From Allium sativum (lineage: Eukaryota > Streptophyta > Magnoliopsida > Asparagales > Amaryllidaceae), in assembly GCA_030737875.1 (NCBI GenBank), contig CM060922.1, positions 300,939,456-301,003,455 on the forward strand: a stretch of 64,000 bases of DNA. The letters are read 5' to 3'. The notes under the pieces were generated by a model. The model was not told the DNA's origin. It worked only from the letters and a program-made list of their open reading frames with translations, and made no database searches. The translations under genes and the position numbers were made by a program. Positions 47,182-59,084 of this stretch are shown piece after piece (positions within the stretch are counted from its first letter, which is position 1; the number at the start of each line of letters is the position of its first letter).

Positions 47182-47328
47182 TATTTTAATGATCTTCGGA
47201 TCATTTTAAGGAACTTCAATTCATTTTGAGTATTTTAATGATCTTCAGATCATTTTGAGGGACTTCGGTTCATTTGGGGTATTTTAACGATCCTCTAATC
47301 ATTTTGAGGAACTTCGATTCATTTTTGT
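47182..47328 (+). repeat. 49-bp minisatellite, three units
   Basis: Units start at 47182, 47231 and 47280. Each has TATTTTAA-GATC, TTC(G/A)GATCATTTT-like and AACTTC-TTCATTT parts, with a small GATC-loop-GATC hairpin. Decayed, GC-richer relatives continue to about 47400. Confidence 0.85.
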
Positions 47329-47541
47329 GGATTTATGCTTTTAACGGCCTTCGGACCGTTTATGCGGGGCCGCGACCCGCGGTCTTCGGACCATTTTAAG
47401 AGCTTCTTCTCAATATTATAAGCTAGATACCTAGAGATCGCATCTCATTTAGGATACACGTATTGGTGAGTCTTCGAGATCCCGTATTGAGATAGACCTT
47501 ACCTCTTTTTTGAAATTTCTTATTATTGATTATTGGAATTA

Positions 47542-47624
47542 GAGTTATTGATATTAATTTATCAATCTGAGTTTATTGGTATTAATTTATCAAATTGAGT
47601 TTATTGATACTAATTTATCAATTT
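47542..47624 (+). repeat. 28-bp minisatellite, three units
   Basis: GAGTTTATTG(A/G)TA-TAATTTATCAA units start at 47542, 47569 and 47597. Each contains a TTGATA/TATCAA inverted pair. Confidence 0.85.
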
Positions 47625-48426
47625 GAGTTTCATTGACATTTGAGTTCTCAATTTTTGTATTGATTTGATATGATTTATCATTTCCGTGAGCAGCTATATA
47701 ACTTTGAATGAGATATTCTTTTATAGCCCCGACATAGGTTTTTGAGATTCACTATAGACATTTTTGGGCTTCATACTTATGCTTGACATAATCATTATCG
47801 TATGCATGTCTACATTTATTTTCATCTCTTATTATATCCTATTTTATGAGATAAATACAACTAGACTGATTCGTTTATTGTTTATCTTCATGTAAATAAT
47901 ATTCGGGTTATATCGAGGTATTTCGAGTGATTCTTCTTGATTCAAGCATGGATTATCCTCCACTTTTGGGCAAACTACCTTAGTGTTATACTATTTGGGT
48001 TATATGTATATGAGACCAAGATTCTTTTGTATACATACTATTTTTTGTAGCCTTTGTACCCATTCTTTTGTCGTATAATGGATCAAGTATGACCACTAAC
48101 TTTGTGAACACACTTTTGTGATATATTCATAATTTTTCCGCTTTAGTGATGTGAATATCTGTGTCTGACTTTGATTATATGTCATGTTATTTTATATTGA
48201 CTTCCGAATTATATATAGCCGTTGCGTAGTTGTTTTGAACTTGAATTAGATGTGTTACTCTTTTGGCAATGTAAAAAAGTAAGACCACATTATCCAACAT
48301 ATTTAACACTTGTTCAAAGCTATTATACATATGGTCGCTCCTCAACAGCCTTATTCTTTGGGTTAGTTGACACCATTGCTTGCAATGGCCTTGGCTAACG
48401 CGAGTATAGAAGTGGGGCGTTATACT

Positions 48427-48438
48427 TGGTATTAGAGC
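48427..48438 (+). other. Primer-binding site
   Basis: TTGGTATTAGAGCC just after the LTR end matches, with one change, the TGGTATCAGAGCC primer-binding sequence of many plant retrotransposons, complementary to initiator methionine tRNA. Confidence 0.75.
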
Positions 48439-49191
48439 CAAGTTCGGAACAATATAAGATATTATGGCGAGGATCATTATCTTAAATCTCTCTTAGGAAA
48501 TCTTGTTTTAGGATTTAGCTCGAGTCTTAGGACCCGTCATATCCTATCTTATATCATGATCCTTGTTTGACCAATCAAATTTATTTGACTTCATCTTTGT
48601 AAAATCTTAGCTTAGACAGACCTAGAGCCCCGTCCCTTTCCATGGGTAGGAATTCAAATTATTTCCTATTTTGGATTGAAATAACTTTTGGGGACTTAGT
48701 TTTGATGATCTCTAATTTGTTTTATAAAACGGTTTAATAAAATTAATAAAATAACTTTGGCCAAGTAAAATACTAATCCGCTTGAGATTAGCTTTGCGAG
48801 GCGAAAACGAATAAATTATTTCTACTAAGCATTATGAAATGTTTCATTTATTTATTTATGATTTTAGTTCATAAATAAATGGTTGCACCTCCGATTATTT
48901 ATTTACAAATTTATGCCCTTATTTGGATGTAATATGTTTTATTATGTTGAGTTGCCCATTGAGTATGTTAGAAATTCTAATCGAGAAGTGGGACACCACG
49001 ATATCGATAAGAGTTTCTAAACACTCTGATGAGATAATTCTAACACAACACTACTATTAAATATTAATAATCTGCATCACCATTGAATTTTAGCTTTAGC
49101 AATTTTATATTAATAAATGGCGAGGCAAATCATTAGTATTGATTGTTAATTTGCAAACGTAGAGATTTTAATAAGATAATGATTTGAGAGT

Positions 49192-49245
<54 letters not shown>

Positions 49246-52200
49246 CATCGTATATATCCTTTACACCTTTCATAGTTTGAATTTTTAACTATGAAGTTTG
49301 AGGTATCTTATTTTGGTAAGGAAACTAGTGACTATAAGGGTACCATCCTCTATATCCTTTACGATGATGATTACCATGATCATCTCATTTGAGTTCTCTT
49401 AAAATTGTGATCATCTACCTTCTTGGTTTCAAAGGAACTTAAGGACACCATGTCCTTAGGAATCATAGGGCACTTGTTTTATATCTAAGTATGTAGATTT
49501 TCCAAACCTATGTTTCTGAGAATTCTTACATGCTACATTGAGTTTTCGTTACCTATTTATTTTTCTACCAAGATGGCTTTATCTTCATTTGGGTAATGAT
49601 TCAGTATTCTCTTTTGCTTTTGAGTGTTACTTGTTTTAAATAAGTAATTTTGCATTTCGATTGAATAAAGTATTTAATTAAACGTCCTGGTAAAAACAAG
49701 TGGGTTGACACACTTGCATTTACTTTGCTGGTTAATATTTGAACTTAGTCAGTTGAAATTCAATTTCATTATTGGATATTTATCTTGATATATTTAAAGA
49801 AAATAATGTTGGTGATGACTGTAGCATCATCGAGACTTATTTTTAAGTTTTTAAGTAAGAATTTTTTGAACTGGTTTCCATTCTGCTTATGCTCAGTTTT
49901 GATGGCCATTTTGAACTTTTTGTGTAATCTTTGGGATATGCCTTTTACCAATTTCGCTATGATAATTTTTGTGTTTTATATAGTGCATTTTGCAACTTGT
50001 TCATACATATTTGAGTTAAGTCAGTGGTTATGGGACATTTGGCTAAACTCGCCTAGTTACTAGCTTAATGTAAATTATGTTATCATTAATGATCATTGAT
50101 GATCACTTTGTGGTTTTGATCGTTTGTGGAGTTTCAAATTTTGGGTTATTTATGAATTCACCATTTTCGTAATAACTACCTCATATATATTTACATTGCT
50201 TCAAGATCATCGAAGTATTTGTGTTTATATGATGATTTCAGTAACTCATGAGTTTTCTTTATTTATTTATGATACTAATTACTTACATGTTCATTTATGG
50301 AGCTATGTCCATTTTTCTGTTATAAGAACCATTTTTAATAATATTTTGATTTATGGATTTATATGCTCGCACTTATTATGGTTTGAGTGTCTTTCCATTT
50401 TATATTTTTCTAGATATCTTTGAGTGAATTATAGAACTTGGGTGATTCGAGTCTTCATTGAAAATCATCTCGGATCTTCTTTCAAAAATTAATAAGTTAT
50501 ATTTTGCTTATTGATCTTAGCCTCTTGTTTCCATATTTCGATCCTTGATCTCCGGACTTTCACAATGTGGGGATCTTGTGTGATTCCCAAAATTCATCTC
50601 TCGTATACTAAATTTGGGTTTAGTACTTCGACAGATCAACTTTACAAAAGTTGATAATCTCTTGTGAATTATGAGGCTAACTTCAGTTGATTTTATGAAA
50701 ATCGTGTTTTTATAGATGAGTAGATCTCCTTTATGCGGCTATTATTTCCATGCTTATTTGCATGTCCTGTTTGTTTAGTTTTGTGGTGATTCTCAGGATG
50801 GATTGACTTATCCATTCCGAGGTCCGCATATTATTTTTTGAGAATATCATCTATCTTCGACATCTCATATCTATGAGACAGATTTCTGTTGTTCTTAACG
50901 ATTTTAATTTAGATTCGTTGGCTTCCTTATGTTTTATAAATTCTCATAACAATGAGAATGACCTAAAGGAAAGCATGTTTTTGTATTTCACATTACTCGT
51001 GAATTTTTGGGATCCTAGCACCCATTTTAGGACAATACCTTGATGGGAAATTGAATTTGAAATTGATTTTCATTTTTGTGACTAGATCTATTTATTTGAT
51101 TATTCTCCTGAGGGACCGACCACTTATGATAAAGGGAAGCTATTTTGTGGAGAGATCCGATGGAATGCTTATGGTAAGCTTAATATATTCCTTACCTCAG
51201 ATTGATGATCTACGTGATAGGTTAGTAGTGCTTTAGTCATTCCACTATTCGAGTTAGCAATCAATTTTCACCAACTTTTTATTTTCATGCTCGTTTTGTC
51301 ATTAGGGCTAACAAATATTCCAAATTTTTTTGTTACCCATTAATGATACAAATATTTGAGGTCATAACTTGACTGGTTTGACCTCATCCTTGTTAGTGAT
51401 ATCTTTATGAATTTGAAAACCAAAAGTTTTCGAGTTCAATGAAACTCTATCGACTTCTACCATTTATCGTGTTTTATGGTTTAGAAGGTGTTCGTGAAAT
51501 ATTAGAGAACGTGCTATATTTCGAATTTGAGATTTTTTTGGGATTATTGGAAACATAAAAGTTCCAATTTATTTATTTTCGAAATATTAGAGAACGTACT
51601 AATATTTCCAATTTAGGGTGTGTAACCCGGATTTTTATTTCATGATCTTGTTTCCCCAATGAGATCATGTATGCTTTTCATTATATTAGAATTTAATAAG
51701 CTAGGATACTTTTAAGAAATTTTTACAAGATAAAATTTTCTAACAAAAATGTGATAGGGATTGCTCGACAATATTGGATAGTTGATACTTCCAAGTTGCA
51801 TTTTAAATGTTTAATTAGTTTGCGTTAAAAACGTGGGAATATAGGTTTGAAATTTATAAACTTATTGAATGTTAAACGAATTAATCAAATTTAATTAAAA
51901 CAAGCTTATCGTGTATCGATAGTTCTTGATTTTGAGGAATGAACTTCAATTGAGTGTATATGATCCAATATAAGTTAGAATTCTTGGAAACGAGAATTAT
52001 CCGGATCCATTGGATTATAATTTTCTAATGAAAGGAAAAAAATTGAATTCCATTCTGTGAATTTTGAGATATGGCTAAACCAAGTTTTCAGACAAATCAC
52101 GGTGCAATAGTTTGTGATTTAAGATTTAAATAATTATTGAAATCGAAGTTTAGAATATTTAAAATTTAAGTAAGGAAAATTTTAATTTGTCGAAAATCCT

Positions 52201-52470
52201 TACGAGAAGAATAACTTGAATATTCATGTATGTTCATGACTTTTTATTTGAACGTTGTATGTGTATAAACTTAAGTTATATAGTGATTTATAACTCAAGG
52301 CTAAAATCTATGAATTTGTTCATAAGAGAATTTAAGTATAAAAATGATATACTAAATATAAAAATAAAAGCGAATTTCTTGGGTTGATCTATTTCTATAT
52401 AGATTTGTTTTGTTGATGCTCGGTTGTTACGTTTTAGTTTTTCTTTAAGTAATTGCAAGGACAAAATTTC
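48439..52470 (+). other. Internal region without coding capacity
   Basis: No protease, reverse transcriptase, RNase H, integrase or zinc-knuckle motif is recognisable in any frame. A (TA)n run lies at 49195-49241. A GTGTGTAACCCGG at about 51617-51629 and the LTR-like segment near 49630-50060 suggest pieces of further LTRs. Frames at 49769-50063 and 50124-50423 are hydrophobic by AT composition and not called. Confidence 0.45.
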
Positions 52471-52471
52471 T

Positions 52472-52486
52472 TTAAAGGGGGAAGTT
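52472..52486 (+). other. Polypurine tract
   Basis: TTAAAGGGGGAAG immediately before the 3' LTR, preceded by GGACAAAATTTC, the order usual at the 3' end of plant gypsy elements. It primes plus-strand DNA in active elements. Confidence 0.7.
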
Positions 52487-53952
52487 TGTAACAACCCACA
52501 TATTTCACGATAATATATTTAAATATTTGTTTAAATATTATGTCGTTAATCGAGTATAGGTCCAAAAAGTCACTTTTTGCATACGGATGAATTTGGACTC
52601 GAAACCACTTCCATTGAGTTCAAAATGTCGTTTACGACAATAAAAACTATAAAGATTGATATGTTTGGAGTTTGCGAAAATTAGGACTTAGTTGGGGCTT
52701 GGGTTTGTAAACCTAGCCCATTAACCCACCTTCATAAAACCCACCTAGCTCATTCCTTCCTCATACATTTCCTCTTACTCCACAAAATTGGAAATGGGGA
52801 AGGGGAAAGGGAAATTAAAATTCCCTAAGCCCTAGCTCGGTCTTGGGAATCCAATTCATGTCGAAATAAAGTGGAAATCCATAAAGAAGAGAGGTAAGCT
52901 CAATCTCTATCTTCTCTAACTCAATTCCTCTTCAATTCTTATGATTTCCTAAACCTAATTCTTAAGAACTATTGTATATTCATATGTAGATTGAACAACT
53001 GTGTGCTATATTCGAAGGGAAGTTGATTTGGCTAAGTTTTCATTCATCTCTTCAATTGCAACAATCGAAGGTGAGTGCTTGCGAACTCACATCTATGCCT
53101 CAAGCGTTCATGCTTGTCTAGTGTGCTCATGGCACGTATATATTGATTATGAATTATGTGTTTGGTTATGTTGATTGGTTTGTGTTTTAACATTTCCCAA
53201 ATTATGAGTTTCGATTTCATTTCATTGATTTCTCATGTGAATCTTTGCAGTGAATTGAGTTTGGTGTTATAAGTAGTTTCGACAAGCCTTAAATGCTTCA
53301 TCTTTGCATAGAAAATGTTATATACTATCACTATTGGTCTGAGTCCGACCAAGGTCTATTTCACATTCATTGCCTAGGCAAAATGTTTCATATGCATCAA
53401 CTCAGACGTTTGACCGGATAGGTCAGACATCAGTCCAATTTCTTCAGGGGTGGAGGGGGAGCATACTGTCAGGTCAGACGTCTGACCTGAAGCCTACTGT
53501 TAGGTCAGACGTCTGACCTGAAGCCTCAGATATCTGATGCTTTTTTTCCTGTTGTTGACCGATGGAGATTACGGTCAACATTTTAGGTTGTTTTAGGCTC
53601 TTTCCCCACCGAGTTTCGGCCCGTTCGGCCTTTTTTGTGACTTTTTGTTTCTCTGCTTCATAGATTTCTACGGTTCGATTTTTACTAATTTTCAATTTAT
53701 CCATTGTGAATGAATTTTTATAATCGAAATCAATGAGATTCAATTTACGTTATAAAAACGTGAATTCTTAGTTCGATCGTTATTTTGATCGCTATTATAT
53801 GAGATTTGCCACTTCGATAATATATATAAAAAGGTTTTATATTATTAGTAGACAACAAATTCTTCTACCAAAATGGTTTCCAATCTTACTTTATTATACG
53901 AAGTTATTTTATGAAATTGTTTTATAAATTGTTTTCCAATCTACTAGTATAT
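52487..53952 (+). repeat. 3' LTR, truncated
   Basis: Begins TGTAACAACCCACATATTTC. It matches the first 1.4 kb of the 5' LTR and stops at CTACTAGTATA, just where the 5' copy enters its TA run. It has two tandem 31-bp units (53471-53532), each with the perfect palindrome AGGTCAGACGTCTGACCT; the 5' LTR has one decayed unit. Confidence 0.85.
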
Positions 53953-53955
53953 TAT

Positions 53956-55740
53956 TGACATCAAAAGTTGGTCACTAGTAACAGTCAACCCCCGTTCATG
54001 CATGGAACATATGAACAAAAATCACAGAGTGCAGAAAAGTAAATAAAGACAAGGGACACACAAGATTTTTGTAGTGGTTCGGCAAGAGATGGTGCCTACA
54101 TCCACTTTATATATATTGATTTGCTTTTGATTACAAGTACAATCTGTTTTCTATTTAAAGAAAGTGAGAGATGAACACAAAGTTGTTGTGTTTCAGAAAA
54201 GGGTTGGCTATTTTTGGAGTTAGCCATAGAATCTGAGCTTGGGAGAGGAAGTTCTGCCCTCAAAAAGTCCTTTTTCCATTCTTGGCATGGAGGTATTTAT
54301 AGATGAGGAGATGGGCCGGTTGAGATGTAACGTAGCCCGCCTCTTTTGCGGAGCTCGGAGACGTAGAGCTCAATCATTTGGAATAATTGCGGCGGTAGGA
54401 CCCGATCTACTGCTGATTAATGGTATCCTCGAGAATTGTAGCTTGCGTGGCACTCGAGATAAGGTGTATCAAAAGTAGAGCTTTGTCCGGAAGTGTTTTG
54501 ACTGCCTTTAATGCCTTAAGAATCGGGCTAAGCAATGAATGACTTATTCAGATATTTCCACGTAGATCTAAAGATATCTGATTGATCCGATCTTTAAGGG
54601 AATAATTGACTCGGTCAGACTGGGAGAGCGATTATGTCGGGGCGTATGATGTCGTTGCTCGAGGGAAACTGGCTCGGACCAAATCGTATTCGGGCTTTCT
54701 GGAACAATGGTTGTCCATTGGAACTGGTTGTCGCTGAATTGGTGGGCCTTTTGGCATTGGGCTTCGATTCGTTGAGCCATGATAACTTCTACCCAAAAGT
54801 TAGTCAACACTTTGTCCCCTATAACACATCTTTCTTAGTAAAAGAAGGTGTGTTCTGGATGTGATATCGGAGCTTAATGCTTGGGTGGTTATAGTTACGC
54901 CAAACCATATTTAGGACAGAAATCCGACGATCTCGGTGGTTGTAGTAAGACCAGAAAACCGACGATTGGTGCAGATCGTATTAAGGCCAGAAAACCGACA
55001 ACCACCAAAAATCATATTAAGGCCGAGAATGCTATGAAAATGGTCGGGGATTCTTACCGTATGATTCAATACCTGCAAAGATTGTGTAGGTAATTCTCAG
55101 TTTGAGATGGCTTTGAATCTGATTGGGCGAGTATTAACCATACCCGGCTTAAAGAGTTGGCGAGCAATAACCACACTTGCCTTAGAGGGGTGGCGAGTAT
55201 TAACTATACTCGGCTTACGGAGGTGGCGAGTATTGACCATACTCGGCTTACGAAGGTGGCGAATATTAACCATACTCGACTTATGGCAAGTGTTAATCCT
55301 GCTCGGCTTATATATATTTTTCCTATGTTCGACTAGTGGTGTCAGATATGGTGGCGAGTACCGACCATATTTTCATAAGCAACATTTGAGTATTGTGAAA
55401 TTTATGGAGTGAAAGGAGTACTTGGATTAGAGAAGGGGCGAGCATCGTCCATACTTGGGTTATAGAGGGTTAATCATACTCGGCTTGAGGAGTTAGTTTG
55501 ATATGGTGGTAGGTATCGACCGTTAATAACGGTGGCTAACACTAACCATGTTTGGGTCGGCGAGCATCATTCGTGCTCGGCTTTAAACATAATTCATGTT
55601 CAAAGAAGAAAGTTTATTGTTGCTACGAAGCTATTACATGGGAATGAAAATAAATTCTAAGTGGGCGAGAGCTGAACCAAGGGCACGCCTAGAGCCAAAT
55701 CCTAACTCCGTACGTGTGTACTTCGACATACCCATATTAT
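53956..55740 (-). mobile_element. Probable copia-type LTR, minus strand
   Basis: On the minus strand a TATA-like TCTATAAATACC (about 54295) is followed downstream by GTAGGCACCATC...CCGAACCACTACAAAAATC and CTTTTCTGCAC, the U5-type arrangement of plant copia LTRs. The end is ATGTCA at 53956. The other end is uncertain: a TATTA repeated at 53950-53954 and 55735-55739 could be the target duplication. Frames 54239-54478, 54634-54864 and 54881-55093 are LTR sequence, not genes. Confidence 0.55.
55126..55310 (+). repeat. 33-bp minisatellite, five to six units
   Basis: Units of GGCGAGTATTAACCATACTCGGCTTA plus seven bases start at 55126, 55159, 55192, 55225 and 55258, with a shortened one at 55285. 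Because 33 is divisible by three, one frame reads an 11-residue repeat (RVLTILGLRRW), which I take as a by-product. Decayed copies with CGAGCAT and CTCGGCTT continue to about 55590. Confidence 0.9.
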
Positions 55741-55930
55741 TGAAAGAAAAATACATTTCTAAAAAGGAAAAGAAATCTAAATCTCATTAATTAATGATGA
55801 TGCCACGATTACTGGGTTCAGGGTCCTTTCCGTTTCTAGGAGGTCGAGGATCGATCTGAGAAGCTTGGGTAGAAGATTGCGGCGACATGGCCGGTGTGGT
55901 TTTCTTGACATACTTGGGAAGTTTCCCCCG
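55741..55930. other. Unassigned, possible gag-proximal fragment on minus strand
   Basis: On the minus strand a serine/glutamine/proline-rich frame (SPQSSTQASQIDPRPPRN) starts shortly after the end of the minus LTR. Gag genes of some gypsy elements begin this way, but no motif confirms it. Confidence 0.25.
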
Positions 55931-56568
55931 TGTAACGAACCAGAAAATCCGATGCTCGAATTTTGGACAAAAATACATCCCGTGTCCAAACTCAAGAACC
56001 AAATATTCAGAATGTTAAAGAAAGAAATTAGAGGGTGAGATAAAAAAGAAAGAAATGTTAGAATAGAAGAAGAAGAAGAACTAAACAAAATATCAGAGTA
56101 TCATATCGCAGCGAAATAAAATATAATACAGAAATAAATCTTTATTAAAAACTTTAAAACAATACTTACAATTTATCAGAGTGCATCGAACATTCAATTC
56201 ATATGGACAGTTATAACAGGCTATGCTCATTTACACAGCGGAATACTATATATATCATACATTTGAACTCTTCCAGCTTGTCTCCTGAAATCTATATCAT
56301 CCTACCTTGAACATGTACAACTCGGTCTGACCCAACTGGGCCTAACCCGAGCATTACAAACGCCACAGGTCAGTCTAGTGAACCAGCATGAGAAAAACCC
56401 ACTAAATTATTGGTATCATCCATCTTGATTTAAAAGTTAAAAATCCATTTCGAATAAAAGGATAATCGTAAGACCAGCCCACACATAAACACAGACGGTT
56501 TTTACCTTATGATAACCACAAACATTTTTGAAATCAATATCTTTTCTGATATTATAAAAGTGTCTAAA
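55931..56568 (-). mobile_element. Gypsy-type LTR, minus strand, part 1 (3' end)
   Basis: The plus strand starts TGTAACGAACC (minus-strand end GGTTCGTTACA). At 56280-56400 the minus strand reads GACTGACCTGTGGCG and GGCCCAGTTGGGTC, words usual near the 3' end of such LTRs. It continues at 59938 after the inserted solo LTR. The two parts together give about 3.56 kb. Confidence 0.65.
56564..56568 (+). repeat. Target-site duplication CTAAA, left
   Basis: CTAAA directly before TGTAACACCC, repeated at 59933-59937 directly after TGTTACA. Confidence 0.85.
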
Positions 56569-56819
56569 TGTAACACCCTGTAATTTTAAAATGGGACATA
56601 AGAGATAATTAAAGAATAATTAATCTTTAAAAGAAGAATTGGGTGAAACGGGTTATGCCATTGCGTTCATCTCGAAATTCTGCTTGAGATAGAGTCCGAG
56701 TTTGCGTGAATCGGACTCCATATGAAGAAGTTATGGAGGTTAGAAGTTTTCAAGTTTAAGCAAAAATTAAATTAAAATAATTAAAGCAGATTCGAATTTC
56801 AAAATTTCAGAAAACAGAT

Positions 56820-56839
56820 GAGCGGGAAATTTCCCGCTC
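56820..56839. promoter_or_regulatory. Perfect palindrome with paired E2F-type sites
   Basis: GAGCGGGAAATTTCCCGCTC is fully self-complementary. It contains TTTCCCGC on both strands, the consensus bound by E2F factors in plants and animals. Whether it lies in the active promoter of this LTR is unknown. Confidence 0.5.
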
Positions 56840-56841
56840 AG

Positions 56842-56936
56842 GGGTGTCGCCCTCCCCCCAGGGGGTGTCGACATAGGTGTCGACCCCCCCAGGGGTGTCG
56901 ACATGGGTGTCGACCCCCTTGTAGGGTCGACACCTA
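56842..56936 (+). repeat. GTCGAC-rich tandem repeat
   Basis: GGGTGTCGACA(T)(A/G)GGTGTCGACCCCC units repeat at about 56861-56890 and 56890-56920, then GTAGGGTCGACACCTA. Five GTCGAC sites lie within about 80 bp, arranged as nested inverted repeats. Confidence 0.8.
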
Positions 56937-57594
56937 TGAACTGATCTGGACAGTGACGATTTTCTGAGATGTTAGGGCATATGTGTCATGTTCTGGTTGG
57001 CTCTCTTCAGTTTCTATGGTAGGTTGATCTAAAGGCCCATATTAATCGTAAACATCTATATATACATAGCTAAACCTTAACCCTTACCTCACAACCCTAA
57101 ATTATGATGTCATCATGCTGTTCATCTACAAACTAACCTAGCTGCCACCATAGCAAATCAAATTCTAGATTAAAGATAAAGATTCAAAGCCTAGGAATTG
57201 CGAAAAGGAATTCTATAACAAAAACGAACGGATCAACGCCTACATCAACGGATTAGTTTAGCAATTTCGGAAATCAGATCCCAGAATTCAAGATCCGTTT
57301 TCTGTGAGTGCAGTTACTTTCACAAGATAATTGTGTAAACGTAATTGTGATGAGTTATAAATTGGACTGTATGAAAATGTTTGTAAATCATATAAAGTTT
57401 ATGTCTTTGCAAACTATGTTTTGATTTATGCTTGATTTGATTCATTATATGCAAGTTATGTTCTATGTTAATTCATACGCCTAATTAAATATGCAAGTTA
57501 TGTATGCAAGTTTGCTCGATCTATGCAAGTTATGAAAGATTATATGCAAGTCATGTTCATATATGTAAGATCATATTTTATATATTCATATGCT

Positions 57595-57775
57595 TAGATC
57601 TACATGTTTATATGATTAGATCCATATCAGTCCATATGTTTAGAACTATATGTTCATATGTTTAGATCTACATGTTTATATGATTAGATCCATATCAGTC
57701 CATATGTTTAGAACTATATGTTCATATGTTTAGATCTACATGTTTATATGATTAGATCCATACCAGTTCATATGT
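57595..57775 (+). repeat. 68-bp minisatellite, two full units and a partial
   Basis: TAGATCTACATGTTTATATG units start at 57595, 57663 and 57731. The first two are nearly identical and the third decays after about 45 bp. The wider region 57470-57830 is made of related ATGTTTAGATC words. Confidence 0.92.
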
Positions 57776-58178
57776 TTAAATCCGTGCAAGTTTATGTTTA
57801 GATCTATGCTAGTTCGCATTCCATATGTTGATTGGATCTATTTTTATATGCTTACTAGATTTATGCAGCCTTAGATCTATATTGTTTATGCCAATTATGA
57901 TGTCATGTGTTTATTCCCTTTTTCCTTTTTTTATGAGTTAGGCTAATTGCGAGCCTAATGTATCAGATGAACTACACGTATGAATGACGTGGGAACGTTG
58001 GGGAAAAGTTTGGGTAAAAGTTGAATATTATGTAATTGGCATAAAAAGGGGTATAATTAATTTTAGGCATAACTAGAAAATGTGGCATAACTTGAATTGA
58101 CCACACTTACGGATAATTTACATATAAACTTGGACATGAATGGTAAATATATAAATTGGCTAAAGATAAACGTGCCTA

Positions 58179-58397
58179 ACCCGAGGTTAGATTGAGTTGC
58201 GGTGTAAGACTGCACGGAACTGCCCGGCATATCCAGCGACCGCAACAACATAGATATAATGTGAGAGGTTAGCGCATTAAGCCCAAAAACCCGAGGTTAG
58301 AATGAGTTTGCGGTAGAAGTCTGCCCGGAGCCGCCCGGCACATCCAGCAACCGCAAACAACAGTTCTAATGTGAGAGGTTGGTGCTTTAATGAATAA
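58179..58397 (+). repeat. 110-bp direct duplication
   Basis: ACCCGAGGTTAGA starts the units at 58179 and 58289. Both contain GCGGT-GAAG/AGACTGC, GCCCGGCA-ATCCAGC and AATGTGAGAGGTT. Confidence 0.88.
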
Positions 58398-59084
58398 ATT
58401 TAAGCTAAGGAACGGACATGCTAAGAATGGAAAGGTTAAGTAACATATGAACAAGCGGCACTTAACCAATACAACATGTTAGGTGGGTGGGTTAAGTTAA
58501 CATGGAGAAGAAGACAACTTAACCAACATTACATGAACAAAGTGGATAGGGTTAAGGCAAGCTTAACCAATAATACATATGGACTTGATAAGAGGAATGG
58601 TTAAGTAAATCTTGGGCAAGTGGGTAATATTAGTATATATAGGACCACAAACTTAACCGTTAAATAAACATGCGTGAATCGGTGAGAAGGTTAAGTAACA
58701 TATGAATTGGCGACACTTAACCAGTACAACATGTTAATTTAGCAAATGGGTGGGGTTAAGTTAAATTGAGAACACTTAACCATTATAACATGTTGATTAG
58801 GAAACCCTAGTAATGAGGACCCATTTCAGCAGTAACCCACATAGATGTATCATGGTAACCTGAGCTAGGCAGGGTGGGGCACGATTACTGGGTTGATTAT
58901 AAGCGGTCAAAATAGCGGCGGGTGGTGCAGCAGTGTGGGTTTCGACGGAGTATGGGCGTGCACGTGCTCTTGAGTGGAAAAAGCAGGCACTGGACATCAG
59001 TAGTATACACTATGCATCTTGAATCTTGTCGGGTTGCTATCATATGAATTGATACACCCCATGGTAGGGCCAACATAGGTATCT

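Larger units (their letters stand above)
45421..48424 (+). repeat. 5' LTR (about 3.0 kb) of gypsy-type element
   Basis: Begins TGTAATAATCTGCATATTTC and ends GCGTTATA, a decayed form of the usual TGTTACA. The first 1.4 kb matches 52487-53952. It contains a GGTCAGACGTCTG-type palindrome region (46310-46400), a (TA)n run (46814-46865), and two minisatellites further on. Confidence 0.8.
45421..53952 (+). mobile_element. Gypsy-type LTR retrotransposon, non-coding, 3' truncated
   Basis: Two direct LTR copies (45421-48424 and 52487-53952) frame about 4.06 kb of internal DNA, with a primer-binding site next to the first and a polypurine tract next to the second. No gag or pol frame longer than about 100 codons survives. 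The LTR copies differ at scattered sites and by indels, so the insertion is old. The internal part holds a segment near 49630-50060 that resembles 46880-47110 of the LTR, indicating an older, related LTR piece inside. Autonomous relatives code gag-pol; this copy could move only with proteins supplied by others, if at all. Confidence 0.8.

Noticed and set aside
55126..55590. CRISPR-like array
   Set aside because: Contiguous minisatellite units without spacers, in plant DNA.
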